A DNA stretch of 64,000 nt from contig NZ_CP013420.1 in assembly GCF_001718695.1 (NCBI RefSeq), positions 2,418,001-2,482,000 of the forward strand, read 5' to 3'. The number at the start of each line of letters is the position of its first letter. The stretch's first letter is position 1. The notes beneath the pieces are model-generated. The model was given only the letters and a program-made list of their open reading frames with translations. It had not been told where the DNA came from and searched no databases. This document shows, piece after piece, positions 36,486 to 44,792 of this stretch. Origin of the DNA: Burkholderia ubonensis. GTDB lineage: Bacteria > Pseudomonadota > Gammaproteobacteria > Burkholderiales > Burkholderiaceae. The translations under genes were made by a program, and so were the position numbers.

Positions 36486-37692
36486 GTCGGACTCCCGTGA
36501 ACTGCCAGCGCGCGGCCGGCGGAAAGAAGTTGCGGTACGTCGGCCGCGCGTGGCCCGGCGGCGTCGCGATGCTGCTGCCGCGCAGGACCAGCTGGCCGAC
36601 CATGAACTTGCCGTTGTATTCGGCCGCGATGCCCGCGAGCGGCCGGAAACCCGGATACGGGTCGTAGGACGAGCGCGTCCATTGCCACACATGTCCCGTC
36701 ATCTGCCGGACGCCGTCCGCGCCGTATGCGGCTTCCCATTCGAACTCGGTCGGCAGCCGTGCGCCCGCCCATTCCGCATACGCGGCCGCCTCGTAGAAGC
36801 TCAAGTGGCACACCGGCGCAGCGGGCGCGAGCGGCTCGACGCCATGCAGCCCGAACGCGCGCCATTCGCGTACGGTTTTCGCGGTGCGCTCATCGTCGGC
36901 GATCCAGTACGCCGGCGCGCACCACCCTTCGCGCTGCACGGTCGCCCAGCCGTCGGACAACCAGAGTTCGGCGCGCGTGTAGCCGCCATCCGCGATGAAG
37001 GCCGCGAATTCGGCATTCGTCACGAGGCGATCCGCGATCTCGTACGGCTGCACCAGCGCCGCATGCCGCGGCCGCTCGTTGTCGAACGAAAAGCCGTTGC
37101 CGTCATGGCCGATCTCGACGAGCCCGCCCGGCTGGCGCAGCCATCGCGGCGCGCCGGCCGTTGCGTGCGGATCGACGTCGCTCGCGCCGTCGCGCGGCCG
37201 GAACGCCGGCCGCAGCGGATTGCACGAGAACGCATGCAGCATGTCCGTGACGATCAGCTCCTGGTGCTGCTGCTCGTGCTGCAGCCCGAGCTCGATCTCC
37301 GGCGCGATCGCGGCCAGCAAGGCAGGATCCGCAGCGTCGAGTGCGTGCTGCAGCGCTGCGTCGACATGCTGCCGGTACGCATGCACGCGATCGAGCGACG
37401 GACGCGTCAGCAGCCCGCGCTGCGGCCGCGGATGGCGCGGGCCGAGCGATTCGTAGTAGGAATTGAAGAGAAAGCGGTACGCGTCGTCGAACGGCGCATA
37501 GCCCGCGACGCGGCGCGACAGCACGACCGTCTCGAAGAACCATGTCGTGTGCGCGAGATGCCACTTTGCCGGGCTCGCGTCGGGCATCGACTGCACGGCC
37601 TGGTCTTCGGCGGACAGCGTCGCCGTCAGCTCGACGCTGTGCGCGCGAACGTCGCGGTAGCGGCGCTGAAGCTGGGATGCAAGGAGGCTCAT
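36469..37692 (-). CDS. egtB: EgtB-type ergothioneine sulfoxide synthase
   Basis: Non-haem iron enzyme joining hercynine to a thiol donor (Cys or gamma-Glu-Cys). The product is 407 residues from ATG 37692; the frame is open further upstream but without similarity. The N-terminal DinB-like domain carries the iron ligands: KWHLAHTTWFFE and the HEQQHQELIV motif. The C-terminal FGE-sulfatase domain contains FEWEAAYG, GHVWQWTRSSYDPYPGF and VLRGSSIATPPGHARPTYRNF. egtD follows with a 17-base overlap. Confidence 0.93.
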   Translation of the reverse strand: MSLLASQLQRRYRDVRAHSVELTATLSAEDQAVQSMPDASPAKWHLAHTTWFFETVVLSRRVAGYAPFDDAYRFLFNSYYESLGPRHPRPQRGLLTRPSLDRVHAYRQHVDAALQHALDAADPALLAAIAPEIELGLQHEQQHQELIVTDMLHAFSCNPLRPAFRPRDGASDVDPHATAGAPRWLRQPGGLVEIGHDGNGFSFDNERPRHAALVQPYEIADRLVTNAEFAAFIADGGYTRAELWLSDGWATVQREGWCAPAYWIADDERTAKTVREWRAFGLHGVEPLAPAAPVCHLSFYEAAAYAEWAGARLPTEFEWEAAYGADGVRQMTGHVWQWTRSSYDPYPGFRPLAGIAAEYNGKFMVGQLVLRGSSIATPPGHARPTYRNFFPPAARWQFTGVRLARDV

Positions 37693-38238
37693 CGGTTGAC
37701 CGTCCACGTCGCGATTAGCTGCGTTGCCGGAAAGGAAAGCCCCGCGCTCGGTGCGCGCGACTGACGTGCGACCTTCGATGCTGCGTCGTCGGGCGGTAAA
37801 TTCTGCGTCACTTCGTCCGCCCGTGCAGAGCAGTATGGCCCAGAAATGTGACCGTCGCGAATCGGATTTCGGGTGAAACGATAGCGAAAGAGGAATGAAA
37901 GCATGGGTTCCACGAAGCTCGGATGGGGGGCGGGCGGTCGAATGCGGGTAGCGCAATGTGTCGCAACGCGCCCGCAATTCGCATGCCCGAGCGTCGATTC
38001 TGCCGACATCTGGTGACAAGCGCCCTGAGCGCGTGAAAGCTGCGATGACGCTGCGGCGTCTCCATGCGCGTGATACCGGGCGCGCTGCGCTTCGGATCGG
38101 GCGTTCGTCGCGCATGACTTGCAATCGCGCTGCATCGCCCCGCCGCTTCCGTTCGTTGAAATTTTTTTCGCGTCGATGTCACACGCGGCAGGTGTCGCTC
38201 GTCATGTCGTCTGAATCCACCCGAAAGGAGAAGCAACC
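37693..38238. other. egtB / ahpD-like intergenic region
   Basis: A 546-base region without a convincing gene. It contains the ECF41-type promoter near its right end and presumably the leftward promoter of egtB. Open frames here are short and lack start signals. Confidence 0.5.
38177..38203 (+). promoter_or_regulatory. ECF41-type promoter
   Basis: TGTCACA (38177-38183) and CGTC (38200-38203), 16 bases apart, match the -35/-10 reported for ECF41 sigma factors (TGTCACA and CGTC). It lies 36 bases upstream of the AhpD-like gene, which is in an operon with an ECF41 sigma gene, so the sigma factor most likely drives its own operon. Confidence 0.8.
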
Positions 38239-38712
38239 ATGACAGCGAAACTCAATCCGTTTGCCGCCGCGCCCGCGCTGATGAAGAGCTGGATGACCGT
38301 ATCGGTCGCCGCTGCCGCGAGCCTCGAGCCGACGCTGATCGAGCTGGTCAAGATCCGCGCGTCGCAGATCAACGCGTGCGCGAACTGCATTAACATGCAT
38401 ACCGCCGAAGCGCGCGCGCGAGGCGAGACCGAGCAACGCCTGTACCTGCTGTCCGCGTGGCGCGAAGCGCCCTGCTACACCGACCGCGAACGCGCGGCGC
38501 TCGGCTGGACCGACGCGCTCACGCGGCTCTCCGAAGGCCACGCGCACGAGCAGGCGTACGCGGCGCTGAACGACCACTTTACGCAGGAGGAACAGGTGAA
38601 GCTCACGCTGATGATCAACGTGATCAACGGCTGGAACCGGCTCGCCGTCGGCTTCGGCCTGTGGGTCGACCCGGCCGAAGCGAAGGCTGCCGCCGCGAGC
38701 CTGGTGGCCTGA
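38239..38712 (+). CDS. AhpD/carboxymuconolactone-decarboxylase family protein
   Basis: Alkylhydroperoxidase-like protein of 157 residues with the redox pair C47-A-N-C50 followed by H54, as in AhpD. The start ATG has AAAGGAGAAG upstream. Its stop overlaps the sigma-factor ATG. Genes of this family are the usual partner and target of ECF41 sigma factors, so a role in peroxide or thiol stress is likely; the substrate is not known. Confidence 0.9.
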   Translation: MTAKLNPFAAAPALMKSWMTVSVAAAASLEPTLIELVKIRASQINACANCINMHTAEARARGETEQRLYLLSAWREAPCYTDRERAALGWTDALTRLSEGHAHEQAYAALNDHFTQEEQVKLTLMINVINGWNRLAVGFGLWVDPAEAKAAAASLVA

Positions 38713-39581
38713 TGACGAACGTCGATCCGTCCGCGGGCGGTGACGACGCAGCGACGAGCTTCGATCCGCTGCGTCGTACGTTGATCCGCGTCGCCTACCG
38801 GATGCTCGGCTCGGTCGCCGATGCCAAGGACATCGTGCAGGAGGCGTTCATCCGCTGGATGGACGTCGATCGAAGCGAGGTGCGCGTGCCCGAGGCGTTC
38901 CTGCGCCGGATGGTGATGCGGCTGTGCCTCGACCAGCTCAAATCCGCGCGGCATCAGCGCGAGACCTACGTCGGCCCGTGGCTGCCCGAGCCTGTCGTCG
39001 AAGAGGACGAGCAGGAGGACGTCACGCTGCCGCTGATGCTCGCGCTCGAGCGCCTGTCGCCGCTGGAGCGCGCGGCGTTCCTGCTGCACGACGTGTTCGG
39101 CCTCGAGTTCGACGAAGTGGCCGCGACCATCCGGCGCGAGCCGGCCGCGTGCCGGCAGCTCGCCGCGCGGGCGCGCACGCACGTGCGCGAAGCGCGGCCG
39201 CGCTTTCATGTGGAGAAGCAGCGCGGCGTCGAGATCGCCGAGGCGTTCTTCGCGGCGTCGCGCAGCGGCGACATGCGCGCGCTCGGCGCGCTGCTCGCCG
39301 AGGACGTGAGCCTGCATGCGGACGGCGGCGGCAAGCGGCCGGCGGCCGGCAAGCCGGTGCTCGGCTTCGAGCGCGTGATGAAGGTCCACGCCTACCTCGC
39401 GGAGCTGTTCCGCAACAACGCGTCGACGCTCGTGCGCGCGGGCTTCATCAACGGGCTGCCCGGCTTCGTCACGCTGGAAGCCGACGGCGAGCTGCAGACG
39501 ACCGCGCTCGAGATCGAGGACGGCAAGGTCGCGGCGATCTACGTGGTCCGCAATCCGGACAAGCTGCGGCATCTGCATTGA
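38712..39581 (+). CDS. ECF41-family RNA polymerase sigma factor with SnoaL-like C-terminal domain
   Basis: ECF sigma factor, 289 residues. Region 2 is YRMLGSVADAKDIVQEAFIR; region 4 is LSPLERAAFLLHDVFGLEF. The C-terminal SnoaL-like extension has DGGGKRPAAGKPV and the family-ending VRNPDKL. In ECF41 this extension replaces a separate anti-sigma factor and tunes activity, which agrees with no anti-sigma gene being adjacent. Confidence 0.93.
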   Translation: MTNVDPSAGGDDAATSFDPLRRTLIRVAYRMLGSVADAKDIVQEAFIRWMDVDRSEVRVPEAFLRRMVMRLCLDQLKSARHQRETYVGPWLPEPVVEEDEQEDVTLPLMLALERLSPLERAAFLLHDVFGLEFDEVAATIRREPAACRQLAARARTHVREARPRFHVEKQRGVEIAEAFFAASRSGDMRALGALLAEDVSLHADGGGKRPAAGKPVLGFERVMKVHAYLAELFRNNASTLVRAGFINGLPGFVTLEADGELQTTALEIEDGKVAAIYVVRNPDKLRHLH

Positions 39582-39651
39582 AGGCGCGCGGCGGGCGATT
39601 CGTGCGCCCGCTTGGCTGCTTGCAGCGCACGCGTATGCGTGATTTCGACCG

Positions 39652-39689
39652 CAAAAAGAAAAACGCCACGCGATGTTGCCGCGTGGCGT
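39652..39689 (-). terminator. Terminator after tRNA-Val
   Basis: On the minus strand ACGCCACGCG and CGCGTGGCGT (plus coordinates 39680-39689 and 39663-39672) form a perfect ten-pair stem, followed by TTTTTCTTTTTG. It lies 65 bases downstream of the tRNA. Confidence 0.88.
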
Positions 39690-39754
39690 TCGTATGTTTG
39701 GCGAGCCGACTGCCTGTAGGCAATGCGTGCTGCCAGACCCCTTCATTTATTCGT

Positions 39755-39831
39755 TGGTAGGCTCGATTGGACTCGAACCAACGACCCCCACCATGTCAAG
39801 GTGGTGCTCTAACCAGCTGAGCTACGAGCCT
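39755..39831 (-). tRNA. tRNA-Val (GAC anticodon)
   Basis: 77 bases with a perfect seven-pair acceptor stem (AGGCTCG/CGAGCCT), D-loop TAGCTCAGCTGGTTAGAGC, anticodon loop TTGACAT (GAC, valine), T-arm TTGGTTCGAGTCCAA, and a genomically encoded CCA end. No integrase or duplicated 3' end was seen next to it. Confidence 0.97.
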
Positions 39832-40251
39832 AAGAAGCCGCAGATTATAGACAGGGTTTTCAGACAGCACAAGCCCCTTCGTGAAAATTTTTTGAACCGG
39901 TGTGCGGGGCGGCTGGCGGTTGGTGTCGGGGCGGCGAAGTCGGGACGTTGCGCTCGTGTCGTCGCGTCACAGCAAAACGTGTCGGTGCGCTGTGACGTTA
40001 TGCACATCGCCCTCTGGATAACCGCTTCGGAAGCCTCTGGATTCACAGTGGAACGATTGAGGATACGTCGGCGCGGCTGTGAATCGACGAAAAGTTGTTC
40101 TGTGCTGCACAGAGATTTGCGTCTGCTTTGCGGCGGGTTATGCGTTGCGGTTCGGGCTTTGGATTCAGGGGGTTAAGGAGGTTATCCACTGTGAGGCCGT
40201 GCGCTTGTTAACTATCACTACGTATATATACGAATCCTGTTAACACCGTGG
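39832..40251. other. Region downstream of tRNA-Val 5' end, no gene seen
   Basis: About 420 bases of lower GC than the neighbourhood. It contains CTGGATAACC and GGTTATCCACT motifs (DnaA-box-like) and an AT-rich ACGTATATATACG near 40215 but no convincing coding frame. The tRNA promoter must lie at its left edge; the AT stretch TATAGA around 39846 reads leftward as a possible -10. Confidence 0.35.
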
Positions 40252-40650
40252 GATAAGCACAGTCCGGAGACTGTGACCCGGGGTGGATGTGCACTGCGTG
40301 CGGTGGGGGGAGAACCTAATCTGGGCGCTGTGAGCGGGGCCAAGGTCTGGATGGGACGCACAGATCAATTGTTTGATAGCTTGGGGCCGGAGCTAGCTTG
40401 GCGAGCTCAAGCTGCATTGGGTGATGTGCTGCCTGGTAAAGCCGCGTAGCTCGGAAGCGGCGCGGCAGGCGAAGCGTCCTGGGGAGTGGTCTGCACAGGA
40501 AACGCTCGTGCCGGTGATGCGGCTCTCCATCACGTTTGGTTAACCGGAAGCAAACCAGTTCGAAGCGCTGTGCAGCTCGCCGGCCGGCTGTGCAAGCCGC
40601 TGCATGGAGGCGTCGTTGGCTCGAGAATGAAGAGACCCATACAAAGATGA
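40252..40650 (+). pseudogene. Possible decayed ORF upstream of the immunity gene
   Basis: A reading frame from about 40252 to the TGA at 40648-40650 is open except for one TAG (40447-40449). Parts look coding, such as KVWMGRTDQLFDSLGPELAW and DAALHHVWLTGSKP. Its TGA overlaps the ATG of the next gene (ATGA), as in a coupled pair. It has no plausible start. It could be the 3' remnant of the toxin that the downstream immunity protein once neutralised. Low confidence. Confidence 0.3.
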
Positions 40651-41777
40651 GCGACAGCAACGTGAGTCCCACGACGCGAATTGGAAGCGTGGTACGAAGT
40701 TCAACGATGACGAATACGATCAAGCAGTACGACATGACGGACGACGCGACGCGGCGCAGGATTTTCTGGCTGCTTCAACGCCTGACCAGTTTCTCGCTCT
40801 GGAAGCGCAAGCGCGATGTGTTTGCGATCTTCGCGAACGCATACGAGAACGCGGTGAAGACCTGGCCCGAAGATGATCCGGAGACCATGCCGGCAGACAA
40901 TTTGCCGACCATCTTCGAGATTCTTGCGGCCTACGATCGAGGGTTGTCCGAACTGGCCCGAGGGAACCGGTTCGTCTGGCAGCGCGGTGAGCCGCTGCAA
41001 TACGCGGTCGATCGGTATCAGCATCTGAACGCATATTTCTTCCCTCATCCCGATTACTGGGACCGCGGTGCGCAGGCTGCCGCCTATCCGCCGAAGGTCG
41101 ACGCGCTGGCCAAGCTGCTGCACGCATCGGAATACCAGGTGGAGTATGCGCCGTTCGAGCCGGGACATGCCGACCTCGCAAAACTGCGCTCGGTAGGGCT
41201 GCTGCTGTCCCCGAATGCATACAAGCACAGCTTCTACACGCTTCCGTATCCGGTGTTTCCGGCGTACTTGCCGGAGGTTCCGGAAGCCGTCGGCCCGGTG
41301 ATCAAGTCCGGCGACAAGGTGCCTTGTGACGGCATCTGGGAGCCCGTTGTTGTCGAGCAATCGAAGTTGCTGGGCGTCGTGCCGGTCGGCAATCGCAGTT
41401 TGCGCGGCAACGGCTGCTTCAATTATTTCATTCGCGACATTCGCGCGCCGAACCTCAGGGATGACGACACGGGAGCGCTCGTCAAGACGCACTGGCGACT
41501 GTTGTGGGAAGACAAGCGATACGCGGACGGCATCATCCCCGACGAATCGCAGTACTTCCTCGAGCCGCCGTCGGCGTCGCAGCCGAATCGTGAAACCGTC
41601 GCGCCGGTCCGGACCGGCGATATCTGCCCGGTTTCCGGTGAATGGCAAACGGATGAATACGGCGGCAAGACGCTGCGCGTCGAAGCCGGGGCTGCGATGC
41701 CGGACATGCTGATCAGGGACAATCTTGGCGAGCTCAAGGTGCACTGGGTGACGTGGCATCTGGTGAAGCGCGCGTAG
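40647..41777 (+). CDS. Imm71/Imm72-like immunity protein, orphan
   Basis: A 376-residue protein from ATG 40647 (chosen for the ATGA overlap; ATG 40707 is an alternative). Two features recall the Imm71/Imm72 immunity families of polymorphic and T6SS toxins: PVGNRSLRGNGCFNYFIRDI and a C-terminal GDICPVSGEWQTDEYGGKTL followed by GAAMPDM. No signal peptide or membrane segment, so cytoplasmic. No intact toxin, rhs or vgrG gene is next to it, so it appears to be an orphan that could protect against neighbours' toxins. Confidence 0.6.
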   Translation: MSDSNVSPTTRIGSVVRSSTMTNTIKQYDMTDDATRRRIFWLLQRLTSFSLWKRKRDVFAIFANAYENAVKTWPEDDPETMPADNLPTIFEILAAYDRGLSELARGNRFVWQRGEPLQYAVDRYQHLNAYFFPHPDYWDRGAQAAAYPPKVDALAKLLHASEYQVEYAPFEPGHADLAKLRSVGLLLSPNAYKHSFYTLPYPVFPAYLPEVPEAVGPVIKSGDKVPCDGIWEPVVVEQSKLLGVVPVGNRSLRGNGCFNYFIRDIRAPNLRDDDTGALVKTHWRLLWEDKRYADGIIPDESQYFLEPPSASQPNRETVAPVRTGDICPVSGEWQTDEYGGKTLRVEAGAAMPDMLIRDNLGELKVHWVTWHLVKRA

Positions 41778-42273
41778 TGCGCAGACGGCAAGGGCGGGCA
41801 AATGCCGCCCGTGCTGCCGTAGCACTTGGCTTCTGAGTGTGGACAACCGGCACGCAACACAATCGGAAACGGTGTGCCCGTCGACAAAAAGCACGAGTTC
41901 GAAGCACTGACGCGCATGCGAACACCGCGAGCGCAGCCGAACCGAGATCCGCTATGCCGGCTCAGTGAAAGCTGTGTGGATATCGCCGCCCGAAGTCACT
42001 CGAAACGCTGTGTAACCCGAAGATGGGCGGTTCGACGAGAGGCTGCATGCAGAGTTGCCGAGACTGATGTTGATATCCCGCGCGCAGAAGACGCCAAACC
42101 GCACGACACCGGAATCGTGCAAGACACGCCGATCTGCGAACGCACCGAGACGAGACTCTCTGTGTGGACAACCGCCACAAAAGCGACTCCCAACGCTGTG
42201 GATCTGAACGTCTCACATGAGCGCTTTGAGCGCTGGCCGAGCTCCACCAGCCGGCCCGCCGACATCACCCCCC
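41778..42273. other. Intergenic region with repeated TGTGGA motifs
   Basis: About 500 bases without a convincing gene; a 174-codon open frame here has no family features and unusual composition. Five TGTG-containing motifs recur on the plus strand (TGTGGACAA 41838, TGTGGATA 41975, CTGTGTAAC near 42009, TGTGGACAA 42163, TGTGGATC 42197). See findings. Confidence 0.35.
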
Positions 42274-43032
42274 TCAAATCTGCTGATCCAACGCCCTCGC
42301 AACGGCTTGCTCACCGAGATTGCTCGCCGGCCCGACCACCGCATAGTTGAGCCCGTTCACCGACCCATACCGCGCCATCAACGCGCCGTCCACGCGTTGC
42401 CCCGCGGGCAGCAGCCGATTTTTCGCTTCCGCTGGCCGCAGATAGAAGCTCAGCGTGCGACCCGCATCGTCTTCATACAGCACCATCGCCGCCGCGGCGC
42501 CGCTGTCCGTCATGAACAACCGCGCGCCGATCGGCTTGAACCCTGCGGCACTCAAGTCCGGCAGCTTCGCCGACGCGCCGACGCGTCTGGTGAGCCACCC
42601 ATGCAGATCCTTCGCACTCGTCGGCCGGAAATCCACCTTCGCGACCTGATCGACCACCATCAGCTTGTACGCCTCGACCGCGTCGCTCATCGGCGCGACC
42701 GCCGGCGGCGCATTCCACCCGCGCGCCTGCCAGCCGCCGAACGTGCCGAGCCCGATGCAGAACACGAACGAAGCGGCCATCGCGAACCGCATCCGTGAGC
42801 GTTCGGCGCGGCGCGAACGAATCGCGGCCGGATCGAGCTCGGGATTCCCGGTGGGCATCCGCACGCTTTCGAGCGCGGCCCGCAGCCGCTGCGCGTCCTG
42901 CCGCCAGCGCTTCACCTGCTCCGCGCTCTCCGGATGGAGCGCGAGATAGCGTTCGACCGTGGCGCGCGCGTCGTCGTCGAGCTGGCCGTCGACGTAGGCG
43001 TGGAGGTCGTGTTCGTCGGGTGGGATGTTCAT
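42274..43032 (-). CDS. Membrane-anchored anti-sigma factor
   Basis: A 252-residue protein whose N-terminus begins MNIPPDEHDLHAYVDGQLDD, the HDLHAYVDGQL motif of anti-sigma proteins (zinc-finger type without the CxxC). One membrane helix lies at about residues 85-105 (FAMAASFVFCIGLGTFGGW) and the periplasmic domain follows. It overlaps the sigma gene by four bases. It presumably holds the sigma factor inactive until an envelope or oxidative signal. Confidence 0.9.
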   Translation of the reverse strand: MNIPPDEHDLHAYVDGQLDDDARATVERYLALHPESAEQVKRWRQDAQRLRAALESVRMPTGNPELDPAAIRSRRAERSRMRFAMAASFVFCIGLGTFGGWQARGWNAPPAVAPMSDAVEAYKLMVVDQVAKVDFRPTSAKDLHGWLTRRVGASAKLPDLSAAGFKPIGARLFMTDSGAAAAMVLYEDDAGRTLSFYLRPAEAKNRLLPAGQRVDGALMARYGSVNGLNYAVVGPASNLGEQAVARALDQQI

Positions 43033-43550
43033 TTCTTCATCAACCGCAGTGAAGGGGCGGGGATTTCGCCGTCGCTGAGCTGGCGCAGCGCCTGGCGCGC
43101 GCGGGAGAGCCGCGACATCACGGTGCCGATCGGCACGTCGAGCAGATCGGCGACTTCCTGGTAGCTGAAGCCCTCGACCGCGACGAGCAGCAGCAGGCTG
43201 CGCTGCGCGTCGGAGAGGCGGCCGAACGCTTCGAGCGTCGCGCGCGCGGCGAACTCGCGTTCGGCGGACGGCCAGTGCGGCTCGTCCGGTTCCTGCAGGC
43301 GGCCGAGCAGCCACGCGTAGCGCTTCGCGCTGCGTTTCCCGTCGAGGAAGCGCCGGTACAGGATCGTGAAGAGCCAACTGCGCAGCGACGCGTCGTCGCG
43401 GCGGCTCGACCAGCGCGACAGCGCGCGCTCGAGCGTCGACTGCACGAGATCGTCGGCCGCGTGGACGTCGCGGGTCAGCCAGAGCGCGAAGCGGCGCAGC
43501 CGCGGGATCAGTTCGCGCAACGCGTCGTCGTCGGGGGCGTTTGAAGGCAT
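43029..43550 (-). CDS. ECF RNA polymerase sigma factor
   Basis: ECF sigma factor, 173 residues from ATG 43550 (the frame is open to 43604). Region 2: RRFALWLTRDVHAADDLVQS; region 4: LSDAQRSLLLLVAVEGFSY followed by VPIGTVMSRLSRARQAL. It is co-transcribed with the anti-sigma gene and divergent from the catalase-like gene. A matched promoter pair between them suggests that it activates both. Confidence 0.93.
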   Translation of the reverse strand: MPSNAPDDDALRELIPRLRRFALWLTRDVHAADDLVQSTLERALSRWSSRRDDASLRSWLFTILYRRFLDGKRSAKRYAWLLGRLQEPDEPHWPSAEREFAARATLEAFGRLSDAQRSLLLLVAVEGFSYQEVADLLDVPIGTVMSRLSRARQALRQLSDGEIPAPSLRLMKK

Positions 43551-43589
43551 GGCCGGGGGCGAGCCGAAAGGCGTGGAGATGCCGGGTAA

Positions 43590-43614
43590 GACGCCGCCCG
43601 GCACCGCTTATTCC
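43590..43614 (-). promoter_or_regulatory. Predicted ECF promoter for the sigma/anti-sigma operon
   Basis: On the minus strand GGAATAA (43614-43608) and CGTC (43593-43590) are separated by 14 bases. The element lies 40 bases upstream of the sigma ATG and is the twin of the rightward element at 43640-43664. Confidence 0.7.
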
Positions 43615-43639
43615 ATCAGCATACGAAAAATTGTTTCGT

Positions 43640-43664
43640 GGAATAAAGCGACGCGGGCGGCGTC
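43640..43664 (+). promoter_or_regulatory. Predicted ECF promoter for the catalase-cytochrome b561 operon
   Basis: GGAATAA (43640-43646) and CGTC (43661-43664) separated by 14 bases, 43 bases upstream of the catalase-like ATG. Same two boxes and same spacing as the leftward promoter. The two GGAATAA boxes also form an inverted repeat, TTATTCCA/TGGAATAA. Confidence 0.7.
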
Positions 43665-43706
43665 CTATTCCCGTTCGACAATGATCAGACGATCGGGAGT
43701 GCATCC

Positions 43707-44792
43707 ATGAAGCAATCTTCTTCTTCGCCGCCGCGCGAGCCTGGGCGCGGATGGTGGCGCTGGGCCGTGATCGGCGGCGCGGCGGCCGGCGTGGCGGCGG
43801 CGTTCGGGTATGTCGGCGGGTGGCTCGCGCCGGCGCGGTTGACGCCGCAAAAGCTCGTCGATGCGCTGCAGGCGAACGGTGGCCTGCATCCCGGGTACCG
43901 GCGCAATCACGCGAAGGGCGTGTGCGTGACCGGGTACTTCGACGGGAATGGCGCGGCGAGTGCGTATTCGACCGCACCCTTTTTCAAGGCGGTGAGGACG
44001 CCGGTGGTCGGACGGTTCGCGTTGCCGGGCGGGAATCCGTATGCGCCGGACAGCAGCGTGCCGATCCGCAGCATGGCGTTGCGGCTCACCGCGCCGGATG
44101 GGGAGCAATGGCGGACCGGGATGAACAGCATGCCGGTGTTTCCGGTGGCGACGCCGGAAGCGTTCTACGAGCAGCTGCTCGCGACCGCGCCCGACCCGGC
44201 GACGGGCAAGCCGGATCCGGCGAAGCTCAAGGCGTTCTTCGATGCGCATCCGGAGACGGCCGCGTTTCGCGCGTGGGTGAAGGGGGCGAAGCCGAGTGCG
44301 AGTTACGTCACCGAAAGCTATTACGGGCTGAACGCGTTCTACTTCGTCGACGCCGCCGGCCAGCGGCACGCGGTGAGATGGCGCGTCGTGCCCGAGCAGA
44401 CGGCCGGCGCCGCGGACGTCGCGACGGCGGCCGATCCGAACGTGCTGCAGCAGGACGTCACGCGCCGCATCGCTGGCGGTGCGCAGAAGTGGAAGATGCT
44501 CGTCACCTTGGCCGAACCCGGCGATCCGGTGGACGACGCGACGAAGGCCTGGCCCGCGCAACGGACGACGATCGATGCGGGGACGCTGGTGCTCGATCGC
44601 GTGGCGAAGCAGGACAGCGGGCCGTGCCGGGATGTGAATTACGACCCGACGGTGCTGCCGGAAGGGATTCAGGCTTCGGGGGATCCGTTGCTGGCGGCGA
44701 GGTCGGCGGCGTATGCGGATTCGTATCTGCGCAGGACAAGTGAAGAGGCCGGCGTGGCCGGGGCGGCGCGATTGACTGCGGAGGGACGATGA
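43707..44792 (+). CDS. Catalase-family peroxidase, membrane-anchored (SrpA-like)
   Basis: A 361-residue protein with an N-terminal membrane segment (about residues 18-40). The small-catalase fold is shown by the active-site region RRNHAKGVCVTGYFD (His68), PIRSMALRLTAPDG and the haem-ligand region LLAARSAAYADSYLRR. This class (SrpA/KatE-like) is about half the length of a classical catalase and usually acts as a periplasmic peroxidase. cytochrome b561 follows with a four-base overlap and may donate electrons. Confidence 0.9.
   Translation: MKQSSSSPPREPGRGWWRWAVIGGAAAGVAAAFGYVGGWLAPARLTPQKLVDALQANGGLHPGYRRNHAKGVCVTGYFDGNGAASAYSTAPFFKAVRTPVVGRFALPGGNPYAPDSSVPIRSMALRLTAPDGEQWRTGMNSMPVFPVATPEAFYEQLLATAPDPATGKPDPAKLKAFFDAHPETAAFRAWVKGAKPSASYVTESYYGLNAFYFVDAAGQRHAVRWRVVPEQTAGAADVATAADPNVLQQDVTRRIAGGAQKWKMLVTLAEPGDPVDDATKAWPAQRTTIDAGTLVLDRVAKQDSGPCRDVNYDPTVLPEGIQASGDPLLAARSAAYADSYLRRTSEEAGVAGAARLTAEGR

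Noticed and set aside
39755..39831. tRNA-Val as an integration site of a genomic island
   Set aside because: No integrase next to it and no repeated tRNA 3' end seen in the window.
39832..40260. Possible replication origin because of DnaA-box-like TTATCCAC/TGGATAACC motifs
   Set aside because: Only two or three degenerate boxes, no dnaA/dnaN/parAB genes and no AT-rich unwinding element.
40316..40735. 139-codon leftward ORF
   Set aside because: It overlaps the better-supported rightward remnant and the immunity gene start, and has no recognisable features.
41826..42350. 174-codon rightward ORF
   Set aside because: No family features, odd composition, no ribosome-binding site, and its end overlaps the anti-sigma gene.
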